Source of the DNA: Anomaloglossus baeobatrachus | Taxonomy: Eukaryota; Chordata; Amphibia; Anura; Aromobatidae | DNA: 64,000 nucleotides | Assembly: GCF_048569485.1 (NCBI RefSeq) | Contig: NW_027445228.1 | Coordinates: forward strand, 62,001-126,000 | Direction: 5' to 3' | Shown: positions 46,671 to 58,340 of the stretch, piece by piece | Position numbering within the stretch: the first letter of the stretch is position 1 | Layout: each line of letters starts with the position of its first letter | Translations under genes and position numbers: made by a program | The notes under the pieces: generated by a model | What the model was told of the DNA's origin: nothing | What the model saw: only the letters and a program-made list of their open reading frames with translations | Databases searched by the model: none

Positions 46671-47069
46671 TCAGAATGCAATAGTGTTCTCATTGCTAAC
46701 CAATCGGTGCAGAGAGGGGCGCGGAAATGGTGACGTAACTACACACTATTGTTCTCAGCGCCAACCAATGGGTGCAGAAGGGGCGTGGAAACGGGGACGC
46801 AACAACACGCCTTCGTGCATCTCATCTAGGTCGTCAACGAAATCGTTAATAGGGTGTCAAACATACAGATTCATGCAGCCCAGCAGGACTCCAACGAGCC
46901 AAAAATGGCCCAAGCTGTTCGGCATCGATCAGCGATTTCGCAGCAGGGGGTGAATCGTTGGTACGTGTCAAACGTGACAAGATCGCAATTGAAGTTGTTC
47001 TTACGTCACAGAAACTGTGACGTAGTAACGATCTCGTTTACGATCTCGTTATGTGTGAAGTGGCCTTTA

Positions 47070-47794
47070 AGCTGGGTTCACACATAGCGACAGCGATGTC
47101 GCTATTACGCCACCATTTTCTGTGACACAACAGCGACCTTGTAAGTTGCTGTTATGATCGCTGCTTAGCTGTCAAACACAGCAGACGCAGCAGCGATCAT
47201 AACGACACGCGTCGCTGTGGAACCGATGCTGCGCTTGGTAACCAAGGTAAATATCGGGTAACCAATCAAAGTGCTTCTCTGGTTACCTGATATTTACCTT
47301 GGTTACAAGCGCACACCGCTTAGCGCTGGCTCCCTGCACTCATAGCCACAGTACACATCGGGTTAATAAGCAAAGCTTTGCTTATTTCCTGATGTGTAGT
47401 CTGGCTGCGTGCAAGGAGCATGGAGCCGGAACTGGCAGCCTGAGAGCGGCTGACGCTAGTAACTAAAGTAAATATCTGGTAACCAAGGAAAAGTCTTCCC
47501 TTGGTTACCCGATGTTTACCTTGGTTACAGCTTACCGCAGGCTGCCAGAAGCAGTCTCCCTGCTCCCTTCAGTTCGTCGCTCTCTCGCTGTCACACACAG
47601 CGATGTGTGCTTCACAGCGGGAGAGCAACGAGCAAAAAATGAAGCAGGACATTCAGCAACGAGCGGCGACCTCACAGCAGGGGCCGGGTCGTTGCTGGAT
47701 GTCACACACAGCGACAGCGACGGGACGTCGCTGCTATGTCACAGAAAATTGTGACGTAACAGCGACGTCGTTGTCGTTATGTGTGAACCCAGCT
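47070..47794. mobile_element. 725-bp Harbinger-type MITE abutting Harbinger B
   Basis: The ends AGCTGGGTTCACACATAGCG and the complement of CGTTATGTGTGAACCCAGCT are flanked by TTA (47067-47069, 47795-47797). The left TTA overlaps the last bases and TAA of Harbinger B. The interior has palindromic GGTAAATATCGGGTAACC modules and CAGCGACG repeats. No gene. Confidence 0.8.
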
Positions 47795-48007
47795 TTACAC
47801 AAAGACAAAATGGAGTGTAGATTTAACAAAATGGATTCTTCTCTCATTCAAGCAATACACAAGTGGATGAATAAAGCGTACAAATTGGCTGTAACAAAAA
47901 AAAAAAAAGTTTTTTCTCCCCAAAAATTAAAAATGTGTAAAAAGATGAATCATTTGTAAATGATCCATTATAAAAAGTACACAACCGTAATGACATAAAA
48001 TTAACTC

Positions 48008-48013
48008 TTTATT
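48008..48013 (-). terminator. Polyadenylation signal of the - strand zinc-finger gene
   Basis: AATAAA on the - strand, 54 bp past the stop, at the same place as in the paralogue. Confidence 0.6.
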
Positions 48014-48066
48014 AACAGATAGTAAAAGTCTATTAATATTTACTAAAACAGACATTCTATTCATGA

Positions 48067-48974
48067 CTATGGCTTCACTCCTGTGTGACTTCTCTCATGT
48101 TTAACAAGCTCTGATTTCTGAGCAAAACATTTCCCACATTCTGAACATGAATATGGCTTCTCTCCTGTGTGAATTCTCTCATGTGTAATAAGATTTGATT
48201 TCCGATCAAAACATTTCCCACATTCTGAACATGAATATGGCTTCTCTCCTGTGTGAATTCTCTCATGTCTATTAAGTGTTGATTTCTGAGCAAAACATTT
48301 CTCACATTCTGAACATGAATATAAATTCTCTCCTGTGTGAATTCTCTCATGTTTAACAAGATCTGATTTCCAAGCAAAACATTTCTCACATTCTGAACAG
48401 GAATATGGCTTCACTCCTGTGTGAATTCTCTCATGTGTAATAAGTGTTGATTTCTGAGCAAAACATTTCTCACATTCTGAACATGAATATAAATTCTCTC
48501 CTGTGTGAATTCTCTCATGTTTAACAAGATTTGATTTCAAAGCAAAACATTTCCCACATTCTGCACATGAATATGGCTTCACTCCTGTGTGAATTCTCTC
48601 ATGAGTAATGAGATCTGATTTGTCCGCAAAACATTTCTCACATTCTGAACATGAATATGGCTTCTCTCCTGTGTGAATTCTCTCATGTTTAATCAGAGCT
48701 GATTTCTGAGCAAAACATTTCTCACATTCTGCACATGAATATGGCTTCACTCCTGTGTGAATTCTCTCATGTCTATTAAGTGTTGATTTCTGAGCAAAAC
48801 ATTTCCCACATTCTGCACATGAATATGGCTTCACTCCTGTGTGAATTCTCTCATGTGTAATGAGATGTAATTTCTGAGCAAAACATTTCCCACATTCTGA
48901 ACATGAATATGGCTTCGCTTCTTTGTTACTTTCACTTCCCTTAGCATTCTGTGTGGAACTCCTGGTACCGTCAT
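48067..48974 (-). CDS. C2H2 multi-zinc-finger protein, terminal exon (10 fingers)
   Basis: Terminal exon of a second frog-type C2H2 gene. The acceptor TTTATGGCAG precedes a phase-1 codon and the linker [18 protein letters not shown], then ten fingers ending TGVKP and stop. Helix positions -1/3/6 run QHT, QTR, QAK, DDT, LNK, QTT, WDK, QTR, RNT, QEK, clearly different from the + strand paralogue, while the framework is nearly identical. Zinc ligands are all present. The apparent MAD start at 48981 reads through the acceptor and is not real. The upstream exon at 52876-52976 joins in phase. The poly(A) signal is at 48008-48013. Probable nuclear DNA-binding regulator of unknown target. Confidence 0.88.
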
Positions 48975-49197
48975 CTGCCATAAATAAAATTGAAGTTATA
49001 AGCTTTTAATAATATAACCGCAAACATACACAGACACACATAAATCCATATAAATTCCAAAGTGTGTAGTGTTCTACTTTAAAAGGCCTATGTGACAGAA
49101 AATACCCAAAATTACATTTTAAAAACTGCATCCTTCGAAGTGCTCAAAACGACATTCAATAAAACATATCTACAAAAGTATATCCAGTGGCACTCAA

Positions 49198-49695
49198 TAA
49201 TAAGGATACTTTGGCATTGCATTACTGTTGTAGAAATATTAGAAAAAGGGATTAATACGTAGGTAATGAGAAAAATGAGTAAAACGACATAGGCATTGCA
49301 TTACTGCTTTAGAGATATTTGCAAAGTGAGATTTTTAGTTTATGTATTGACCAATCCATGTGAGCCCAATAACCTTGACAAGCACCTGACCAAGCACTCT
49401 GCCCTATAGCCAAGGTGTGTCCACCATCTTGTTTAGCCAGAAAGCAGACATGCAGATGTTTAATCACTCATAGACGCATTTAAGGTTAGGTTCCCAATAT
49501 AATGAGATCACCTTGTCGAGGTGATCGGGCTCACATGGATTGGCCAATACATAAGCTAAGAATCTCTCTTTGCAAATATCTCGAAAGCAGTAATGCAATG
49601 CCTATGTCTTTTTACTCATTTTTCACATTAGCAATGTATTTATCCCTTTTTTGTAATATTCCTACAGCAGTAATGCAATGCCAAAGTACACTTTA
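49198..49695. mobile_element. Long-TIR MITE, TA-site type, right copy
   Basis: The ends CTTTGGCATTGCATTACTG and the complement of CAGTAATGCAATGCCAAAG are flanked by TA. The inverted arms extend over 150 bp each. It is homologous to 1075-2108. Confidence 0.65.
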
Positions 49696-50050
49696 GATAC
49701 GTCACAGAAATTAAAGCAATGTGGAAGGAAAAAAATAAAATTTAAATTTTTCCCACAAAAGTGTTGCTTTAACCACAAATTTTCATTTTCCCAAGGGTAA
49801 GATGAGAAAATGGACCATATAATTCTGTTGTGCAATTTCTCATGTGTACGCCGATACCCAATATGTGGTGGAAAACCACTGCTTGAGTCCACAGCAGGAC
49901 TCGGAAGGGAAGGAGCACAATTTGACTTTTGGAGAACAAAATTGGCTGAAATAGAGGATGTCATGTCACATTTGTAAAGCCCTTGATGTGCCTAAACAGT
50001 AGAACACCCCTCAAATTATCTCATTTTGAAATCTACACCACTGAAGGAAT

Positions 50051-51811
50051 GTATATAGAGGTGTGGAAATCATAGGAGTACCCTTATATAGGGCAAGGGG
50101 TCTTTAGCACACCCCCAGTTATTATGGTGACCCATATGCACCCAATAATAAATGTTACTGGGGGCGTTGGATATGTGGAACGTTGTACCCCATAGGCTGT
50201 GAGCTGCAAATGCTGCTGTCAAAGATCAAAACGTTAACAGCAGTGGGTGAAGCTTACCTCCACTGAATAACTCAGGCATCATCTGCTGGCAATGGAGACT
50301 CAGCTTCTGAGCCCGCAAGAAGCAATAGGATGTAATAATTTGTTAAATATCGAGAAGGGGTTAAAGAAAACCTGGCAGCTACAAAAACACTATTTACCTG
50401 CAGATATAGAGCTAATCTGAGTACCTAGCATTTAAATGATATCTATCTGGTTTATTGGAACAGTGTGTGACACTAGTCACTGCATGGACAAGCCGTGAGG
50501 CAGGGTTATCAAATGTTCCGGGGTCAGATACAAAGAGAGCATGCCGTGAACTAAGGGGAAAGACAAAGGCGTAGTCAGCTCTGGGGTCAGAATATCAGGA
50601 GGATAGTGGATCAGGAAAATGGATGGTGTTAAAGCCGTGGACTCTATTCCTCTCAGGTAGGAGTCAAAGATTGGATCGGCAGCTGAACAAACCAAGACAG
50701 ACTAGTCTGTAAGTTGCCAAAGTCACACACACGTTTATTGCAACATAAGAGGTTTATATACACCTTGGGGTGGTTACACAATATGGGGTATAAGATTACA
50801 CAATCATGAATTTTAGGTGTTTACCATATGTCAAGGTTGATCTTTGTTGCACTTCTGGGAAATTAACAAAGAGTCTGCCAAATATTATGTTCCCAGGAAA
50901 TATTATGTCAGGAAGGGAGTATGGGAGTATAAGATAGCATTGGGCCAAAAAGGATATAAAGGTTTCAAGGGATATGATTATAATGCCAAATCATTTAACA
51001 ATAAGACATATTTTGGTCTGGCAGCTATAGATCAGAACACAGCACAGATAACAGAGGCCCACATTCGCAGGGAGCCGCGGTGGCGTCGAACTCTGTTTAC
51101 AGGCAACCTGAAACTAGTTGCTCAGCTTCAGCTGAGTGTTTTACACTGTTTTCCAGTCCTGTGGAGTGGTTTGTGACTCCTTGAGAGGGGGGCTAATTTC
51201 TATTCAGCTGTGTTCTCCCTATTTAAGGTTTGAGATATTACTTCTTACTGCAGATGATACCTTCAGTTTATGCTCCTGTGATTCCGGTCTTTGTGGCAAT
51301 CCTTTGTGGGGTTTGCATCTCCACTCCCGGTGAAGGGCGGGGGGGGGGGAGAAGTTAGATCAGGGTTTGGACAGGAGTTAGTGTTACGCTGGCTGGCAGT
51401 CCAGACCTGGATACCATCAAGCCTACCCCTGGGATAAGGGAAAGCACAAGGCCCTTAGTCTGAGGTTCCGTTTCAGCGGGTCCCTTCTCCAGTTACCCTG
51501 GCACCTCCGTGATACCCTGGTTTTGGGACTAACTACTCAGCTAAGTAATTGATCAATCACTCAGAACAGGGAACCCCTGAAGAAACCAAGCACCTCCCAG
51601 TTTCAGATTGGACAGTTGAGCTGTCGCTCAACAAACTAACAGCTTGGCACGGCCCTGATTCCATAGAGAGGCAAAATTGTCACTCACTGCGACCAAGACA
51701 GTGGAGAGATTGTGACACAGTGCCTGCAAGGAGAAAATGCAATTACATTCTCTCAGCAGCTGCTCACTTCCAGTCACCAGCAGAGTGGTAGGGGCTGTAA
51801 CAGTCACCACT
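50051..51811. other. Intronic or intergenic sequence
   Basis: No recognisable coding exon, tandem array or element ends. If the exon at 52876-52976 belongs to the - strand zinc-finger gene, this is intron. Short ORFs at 50477-50695 and 50844-51176 have no family signature. Confidence 0.4.
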
Positions 51812-51819
51812 CACTAGAT

Positions 51820-52671
51820 CAGACCTGGGCAAGGGGCGGCCCGCGGGCCACATCCGGCCCGCATACTGTCTGTGACCGGCCCGCCCGTCTTCAGCCGATG
51901 CAGTGGAGCCGGGCTGCTGCGTGCCGGGGGGGCAAGGAGTGATTCTGCAGCTCCGCACAGTCAGTGTAGGCAGCGGAACGCAGGAATCTCTATTCTGTTC
52001 CCTGACGGCACTTTCTCTGTGAATCACACACGCGCTCTGATGTTGTCAGTAGTGCGTGGCGTGTGTCATTTCAAAAGTTCCCGCCGGGCATTGTAAGAAA
52101 CGGCACAGCATTGGCTTTCACAGAGAGAAGCAGCGGCGGGGGCCCCTCGGAGAACAGTATTGGCGCAGCCAGGGCCCGTACAAGAAAAGGAGCAGCTCAG
52201 CGGGGGGCACGTACGGAGGTGCCTGAGGACGGGGACAATAAGAAGGGAGAGGTAAGTAGTGACTAATAAACTGAGGAGGGGAGAATAGGGGAGTGGAGGG
52301 GGGGGGGCGGTGACTAATACTGGGGGTGTAGTGGTGTAGTTTTACAGGTGTAGTATATGGTGTTGTGTATATTGTGGTGTAGTACATGGGGTGTAGTGAT
52401 GTAGTTTTATTACAGATGTTGTATATAGTGGTGTAGTAAATGGGGGTGTAGTGATGTATATTACAGGTGTATTATATGGGGGTGTAGAGATGTAGTTTGT
52501 TACAGGTGTATATAGGGGTGTAGTGATGTAGTTTATTACAGGTGTAGTATATGGAAGGGGTGTAGTGATGTAGTATATTGGGTAGAACTGAGTTAATTAT
52601 ATTAGTCCGGCCCTCTAAAACCATCCAAATTCCTCATGCGGCCCCATAGGAAAATTAATTGCACACCCCTG
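51820..52671. mobile_element. 852-bp hAT MITE, 8-bp duplication CACTAGAT
   Basis: It begins CAGACCTGGGCAAGGGGCGG and ends in the complement of CAGGGGTGTGCAAT. CACTAGAT flanks it at 51812-51819 and 52672-52679. The subterminal CCGGCCCGC / GCGGCCCC blocks are typical of hAT MITEs. The interior has a GGGGTGTAGTGATGTAG minisatellite (52315-52580) and no gene. Confidence 0.88.
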
Positions 52672-52875
52672 CACTAGATAGTGAGCGCACAGTAATCAAC
52701 CCTCTTGTTCCTTGGCTGACAGCCTGTGAGCGGTAAGTGTTACTGTTTCCCGCACTGCATCGGTGACTGTATACGAGCGGCAGCAGGGAGAATGTAACTT
52801 CATTTTCTCCTTGCAGCTGGGAATGTGACTGTTCTCCTTGTTATTTAATGGTGACTCTTCACTGAGGAGGGTTAC

Positions 52876-52976
52876 CTGTGGAAAGGTCTCTACTCCGTTC
52901 ATCACCCCGCACATCCATTTCTCCTTTTTCCATAGTGTCTGCAGCGTTCTGCATATCTTTTCCCTGAATTTCAAAG
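52876..52976 (-). CDS. Upstream exon of the - strand zinc-finger gene
   Basis: The acceptor ATTTTACAG and donor CACAG then GTAACC bound a 101-bp exon. It reads FEIQGKDMQNAADTMEKGEM then DVRGDERSRDLST. It ends in phase 1 with G, which completes a GAT codon with the terminal exon (48974), so the protein continues ...RDLST-DDGTRSS. Short acidic exons of this type (EMDVRGDE...) precede finger exons in frog zinc-finger genes. Further upstream exons were not identified. Confidence 0.6.
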
Positions 52977-53403
52977 CTGTAAAATAAATAATGTAAAAGT
53001 CAGGGACAGAAGGAAAAGTCATGTGGAAGGTTCTAGATGGACGCTTCTGCTACCAGAGCCGTGTGGCCCCTGAGACCAATCGATGCATGGCCTCTACGCC
53101 TCCTATATCGCCCGTGCTGCCCCAGAGTCAGTTCAGCAGGGATAGAAGCAGACGTGGCAGGGTCCACTTAGTGTGGTACATTATGACATTGGGATTTCCT
53201 TCATTGTTTTGTCTTCACAATTTGGACGCCCTAATGCTTATTTTTCCGTCATTTTATAATTGTTTTAGTCAACAATGTTGTATTTTTGAAAGCTTTCTTT
53301 TTGATGAAAATTAGTTTTATTTAATTTTTTTTTCTTTAAAGGAGTTGTCCGACATAAGCGCAAAAATGTTTTGTAAGCTATTCTGTGCTGTATTGTCATA
53401 TAA

Positions 53404-55237
53404 GGCTACATGCGCACGGTGCAGTTTTTTTCTGCACACAAACTGCAACCAAAACTGCACTTTGTCAGAGTGAGCCTGGAAATGTCCCAAAAACGCTTGT
53501 AATGTAGGTGCGTTTTTAGTGCGTTTTTTGTCATTGCGTTTTTTTGAAGGAGAAACGAAATATGATAGGAAAGGATAATGGATAGATAGCTAGAATACAT
53601 GATAGACAGTAAAAAATAGAAAGACTAGCTAGATGGATAGATAGATAATAAGAACATATAGATTAGATACTAAGAAAGAACAGAATACATAGAAAGAAAT
53701 AACAATATAGCCAGCTTGGTTAGCTGTTTTTTTTTATTGTTGGGGGGAGGGGCTGGGGGTAAAAAAATAACATGGGGTCCCATTTTTGATATCCAGTACA
53801 GGAACAGCAGCAGCTGCAACCCTCAGCTGTCTGCTGTACCTTGGCTAGTTATGAAAAATAGAGGGGATCCCACACGTTTTTTTTAATTATTTGATTAAAA
53901 AAATACCTAAAAAATGACGTGGGATCCCCTCATTTTTCTAATACCAGCCAAGGTGCAGCAGATAACTGGGGGCTGATATTATTAGGGTGGAAAGGGCCAT
54001 CGTTATTTGGCCCTTTTCAGCCTAGCAATAGCAGCCCACAGCCGCCCTAGAAGTGGCATATCCATAAGATGCGCCAATTGTGGTGCTGGATCCGGCTCTT
54101 CCCGTTGCCCTGGTGCAGTGGCTATCGGGTAATAAGGGGTTAATGGCAGACCATAGCTGCCACTAAGCCCTAGGTTAGTGATGTTATGCGTCTATGAGAC
54201 ACCCCACATCACATCAAAACAGCCTAAAAAATCCTTTTTTGAAATAAAATAACAAGCCCCTTCTTCTACCACTTTATTAATCCCCAAAACACCCCTCGAG
54301 GTCCGAAGTAATCCAAACGAGGTCCCACGATGCTTCCAGCTCTGCTACATCCCTGTCCTGTCACAGCCAGCGGTCATACAGCATGGCTGCCAGCTGTGAG
54401 TGTGGACATAGCCGCAGCGATCAGAATGAACTAGGGTGAATCCCTGACGTCACAGCTACGGCTCCCGCAGTACGGCAGGTGTCGCAGCAATAACATCACG
54501 GGTTCACTGCGGTTCAAGCCTGATGTCCTCCAGCTGTCACAGCAAACCACCCGAGTGTCAGCGGTGCCATCACTCAGGTGTTTGCCGTCACAGTTCGAGT
54601 CCTCCACCGCTGATAGAGCGACTCTCTTCAGTGCTGTACTATGTAGACTTGCCCACTGCGGCTGTGATTGGTTGCAGTCAGACAGCTGTCACTCAGCATG
54701 GGGGCTCGTCTGACTGCAACCAATCACAGATGGGGGAGGAGTCAACATGTGCTAATGAGCGGGTCCGAAAGAAGATGAGAAGCGGGGGAGCAGTGTGACA
54801 GCCGTGATCAGTGAGTATGTACTGCTTGGGGAGAAAGAGAGAGCGCAAGAGAGACATAGACACCAACACAGGCACCGACAAGTCAAATTCACTCCAGCAT
54901 TGACTTTGTCATTCTGGAACTAAGTTGGTGAGCTGCGTTTCTTTTGACAAAATCGCAGGTAAAACACATGCAAAATGCACCAATTTGATAGCATGCATTT
55001 TTCCTTGCCTTTTTGATGCCCTCATTGACAAAAACGCAAGAAAGAATGAACATGCTGCGTCTTTTGTGTCACAAACTTTTGACAAAAAAAACCGCTGACA
55101 AACTGCAAGGTGCACATTACAAATCTGACTTCTCATAGACTTTGCTGGGAAGTCAGAGGTCAGAAAGTTCTGACAACAAAACTGCACCAAAAAAACGCGG
55201 CAAAATCGCGACAAAAACGCAGCGTGCGCATGTAGCC
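53404..55237. mobile_element. 1.8-kb Harbinger-type element, TAA target site
   Basis: The ends GGCTACATGCGCACGGTGCAG and the complement of CAGCGTGCGCATGTAGCC are flanked by TAA (53401-53403, 55238-55240). AAACGCA motifs fill both subterminal parts, as in 23874-25916. The interior has GATA runs and a palindromic AAATGACGTGGGATCCCC segment, and no gene. Confidence 0.8.
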
Positions 55238-55438
55238 TAAATCACCCACACATTTTATTTTTTGTTTTTTAACTTTTGTTCCTCCTGAATTATCCCTTTA
55301 TTCTCTGCAGACAGTTTATTTACCTGCAGCTCAAGCAAACATAAAAACTTCCTATACCGAACCTCACAGTCAGAGCTGGCCTCACCCGGGCTCACTGTCC
55401 AGCCCCGCCCTCTTCCCACCCTCTGCACACACACTATA

Positions 55439-56156
55439 GGCTATGTTCACATTTCCGCTATTTAGTATCCGTCACAATCCGCCGCTCTGATAAACAACGC
55501 AATCCGTTTGGCAGATTCCGTTGTTTCCCATAGACTTGTATGAGCGGTGGATTGTGACTGATGCCATTGCGTTGCATCCGCCTCGCGACTGATCAATTGT
55601 GGAATGACTTGACCATCGGGCGGCAGGAACGCAGCATGTAACGTTTTTTGAGCAGCGGAATCCTTTTGATTTCACTGCGCATGGTCAAATCTTGTGTTTA
55701 ATTATTCAAATCAATGTCTCTCTCTCTCGGCGGCCGAACGATCAGCTGATCACCCGGCAGCCGCCTTCTGTGAGCGATCAGCTGATCACCCGGCAGCCGC
55801 CTTCTGTGAGCGATCAGCTGATCACCCGGCAGCCGCCTTCTGTGAGCGATCAGCTGATCGCCCAGCAGCCGCCTTCTGTGAGCGATCAGCTGATCGTCCG
55901 GCAGCCGCCTTCTGTGAGCGATCAGCTGATCGCCCGGCGGCCGGCTACTGTTAACGGCCACCGTCTTCTGTGAGCGATCAGCTGATCATTCATAATAGCC
56001 GGCCGCTGGTTAAACAGTGAAAATTTAAAAAAAAAAACAACGGATCATTTTGCAGAATCAGTCACGTCAGTTGTGCCACTATCTGCAATGCATCCGTTGC
56101 ATCAGTCACACAACTGATTGTGACGGATGCAAAACAACGGAAGTGTGAACATAGCC
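55439..56156. mobile_element. 718-bp Harbinger-type MITE
   Basis: The ends GGCTATGTTCACATTTCCG and the complement of CGGAAGTGTGAACATAGCC are flanked by ATA on the left and TTA on the right (an imperfect TWA duplication). It carries a 36-bp tandem array. Confidence 0.7.
55735..55990. repeat. 36-bp tandem repeat, about six copies
   Basis: The unit is GCGATCAGCTGATCACCCGG plus CAGCCGCCTTCTGTGA, and contains the palindrome GATCAGCTGATC. Confidence 0.9.
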
Positions 56157-56249
56157 TTAGCTGTCAGTATTAGGCCCAGCACTGACCTGTTCTCACTCTA
56201 GCATTGGAAATAACCGCCCCATATCGGGCTCTGCACCCCCCTCCACACA

Positions 56250-56945
56250 CAGGGCTCTGCGCCCCCACACAGCCTCCTCTGCACAGCAGGAGCCCCCGCA
56301 CAGCAGGAGCCCCCACACAGCCTCCTCTGCACAGCAGGAGCCCCCACACAGCAGGAGCCCCCACACAGCCTACTCTGCACAGCAGGAGCCCCCCCCACAG
56401 CCTCCTCTGCACAGCAGGAGCCCCCAACACAGCCTCCTCTGCACAGCAGGAGCCCCCAACACAGCCTCCTCTGCACAACAAGAGCCCCCATACAGCCTCC
56501 TCTACACAGCAGGACTCCCACACAGCCTCCTATGCACAGCAGGAGCTCCCACGCAGCCTCCTATGCACAGCAGGAGCTCCCACACAGCCCCCTATGCACA
56601 GCAGGAGCCCCCACACAGCTTCCTATGCACAGCAGGAGCCCCCACACAGCCTCATCTGTACAACAGGAGCCCTCACACACCCTCATCTGCACAGCAGGAG
56701 CCCTCACACACCCTCATCTGCACAGCAGGAGCCCTCACACACCCTCATATGCATAGCAGGAGCCCCCACACAGCTTCCTATACACAGGAGCCCCCATACA
56801 GCTTACTGTACAAAGCAGGAGCACCCACAAAGCCTGCTATGCACAACAGGACCCCCACAGAACCTCCTACGCACAACAGGAGCCCCCACACAGCCTCCTA
56901 TACACAGCAGAAGCCTATATACAGCAGGGGCCCCACAGATCCCAT
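56250..56945. repeat. 25-32-bp minisatellite
   Basis: Units of CCCCCACACAGCCTCCTCTG with CACAGCAGGAG. The open frames on both strands (254 residues on +) are repeat artefacts. Confidence 0.85.
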
Positions 56946-57779
56946 ATAGAAATACAAAAAAAAAATAAAAATCACCTAATCCTGATTCCCAATACCGAAG
57001 CCTGTCTCCTCTTCTATGGCGGCCTGCAGAGGCAGTGCTATGCGATGACTTCCCCGCTCTGCTCTTGTGGCACGATGACATCTCCTAAGCCTTAGACCTG
57101 TAGTGGTCTGCAGCTTAGGAGACGGGGAATGATAGAGCATGGAGCTCTTGCTCTGTTACAGGACTGAACTGTATCGGGGAAATGTGACGCCAAAACAGTT
57201 CAGTGCGGTGGTCGCAGAAGATTCGGGGCTGCGGGCAAGAAGTTCAGAGCCGGAGCCCCAGATCTTTGATGCCAGCAACGTCCCTACCGACGGGTCCCCT
57301 CTGTGTCCAGTTTGGGGGCGTACCAGGGCATTGGCTGGTGTCTGTGCGCCAGACCAATGTTTAATAGATGATAGAGAGACAGATAACAGGATGGATGTAT
57401 AAATAGACAGAATGAATACACAGACAGACAGCTGCATATTGCACACTATACAGGACAAACATATCTTATACATAACACAGAAAGACAGCACATAATAGAT
57501 GATTCACATTATACTCACTGCCTTCCTGGCCTCCTGGAGTTCAGAGGGTCTTTAGAATCAGCTTCTCCAGCTGTAGCAGTGCAGGCGGCTCTACCCCTTC
57601 TCTCTGGTGAAGACTGGAGAAGACAGGACGCAGAACACACAGAAGGGGAGGGCGCCCTGTGCCGGAGCCTATGCAGAGCGGGAGCAGCAAATGAAAGTGA
57701 ATTGCTGCTCCCTGCGGTGCCCCCTGTGCTGTCTGACAGCTGGTGCCCTGTGCGACCGCACCAGTCACACATAGCTTAA
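56946..57779. other. Unassigned sequence with one unexplained ORF
   Basis: A + strand ORF at 57139-57402 (87 residues) has no recognised domain and no supporting splice sites. The rest is non-repetitive. Confidence 0.35.
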
Positions 57780-57789
57780 GCCGGCCATG

Positions 57790-58340
57790 AAAGCACCCCC
57801 ATTATCCTCTATATATAATGCACCCCCCATAGCTCTCCATTTAGTATAATGGGCTTCATATTGCCTTCCCTATATTACTATATATTATAATGCACCCCAT
57901 AGTCTTCCATATATAATAACATACCCATATTCCTTCATATATTGTAATACAACCCATAGTCCTCAATATAGTATAATTCAGCCCTCATAGTCCTATACAT
58001 ATATTACATTGCACTCTCCATATATTATAATGCATCCCTATAGTACTCCATATAAAATAATGCAACCCCCATAGTCCTCCATATCGTGTAATGCACCTGT
58101 CATACATAGTCCTGCAAATAGTATGATGCACCCCTATAGTCCTCCATATCGTATAATGAACAGCTCATAGGCCTCCATATAATATAATGTACACCCTATA
58201 GTCGTTCGTACAATAAAATGCACACTCATAGTCCTCCACATTGTATAATGTACCCCCATAGTCCTCCATATAGCATAAAGCAAACCCCTTAGTCCTCCAT
58301 ATATTATAATGCACCCCCATAGTTATCCACATAGTATTAT
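57790..58340. repeat. Degenerate ~32-bp minisatellite
   Basis: Diverged units around CATAGTCCTCCATATAGTAT then AATGCACCCC. Confidence 0.75.

Larger units (their letters stand above)
37421..47067. mobile_element. Harbinger B: three-gene PIF/Harbinger transposon, apparently whole
   Basis: The ends AGGTCCAGTCACACATAACG and the complement of CGTTATGTGTGAAGTGGCCTT are imperfect inverted repeats flanked by TAA (37418-37420, 47068-47070). Inverted similarity continues inward for about 0.9 kb each side, through 5' non-coding exons. Three genes are all open: MADF-BESS protein (39130-40371, +), Myb/SANT-like protein (40810-43071, -) and DDE transposase (44340-45575, -). Nested features are a 181-bp tandem repeat, a Penelope-type insertion, an AT-rich tract and a 31-bp YY1-motif array. 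Harbinger elements normally encode a transposase and one DNA-binding partner needed for nuclear import and end binding; three proteins is unusual. A short relative sits at 29333-30134. Confidence 0.85.
47798..50050 (-). repeat. Right arm of the inverted zinc-finger duplication
   Basis: Reverse-complement match to 730-3430 (3' UTR, finger exon, intron, long-TIR MITE). The homology ends at the MITE's TTA on the left. Confidence 0.8.

Noticed and set aside
56204-56968. 254-residue + strand ORF
   Set aside because: Low-complexity translation of a minisatellite, also open on the other strand.
57139-57402. 87-residue ORF as a host exon
   Set aside because: No domain, splice site or neighbouring exon supports it.
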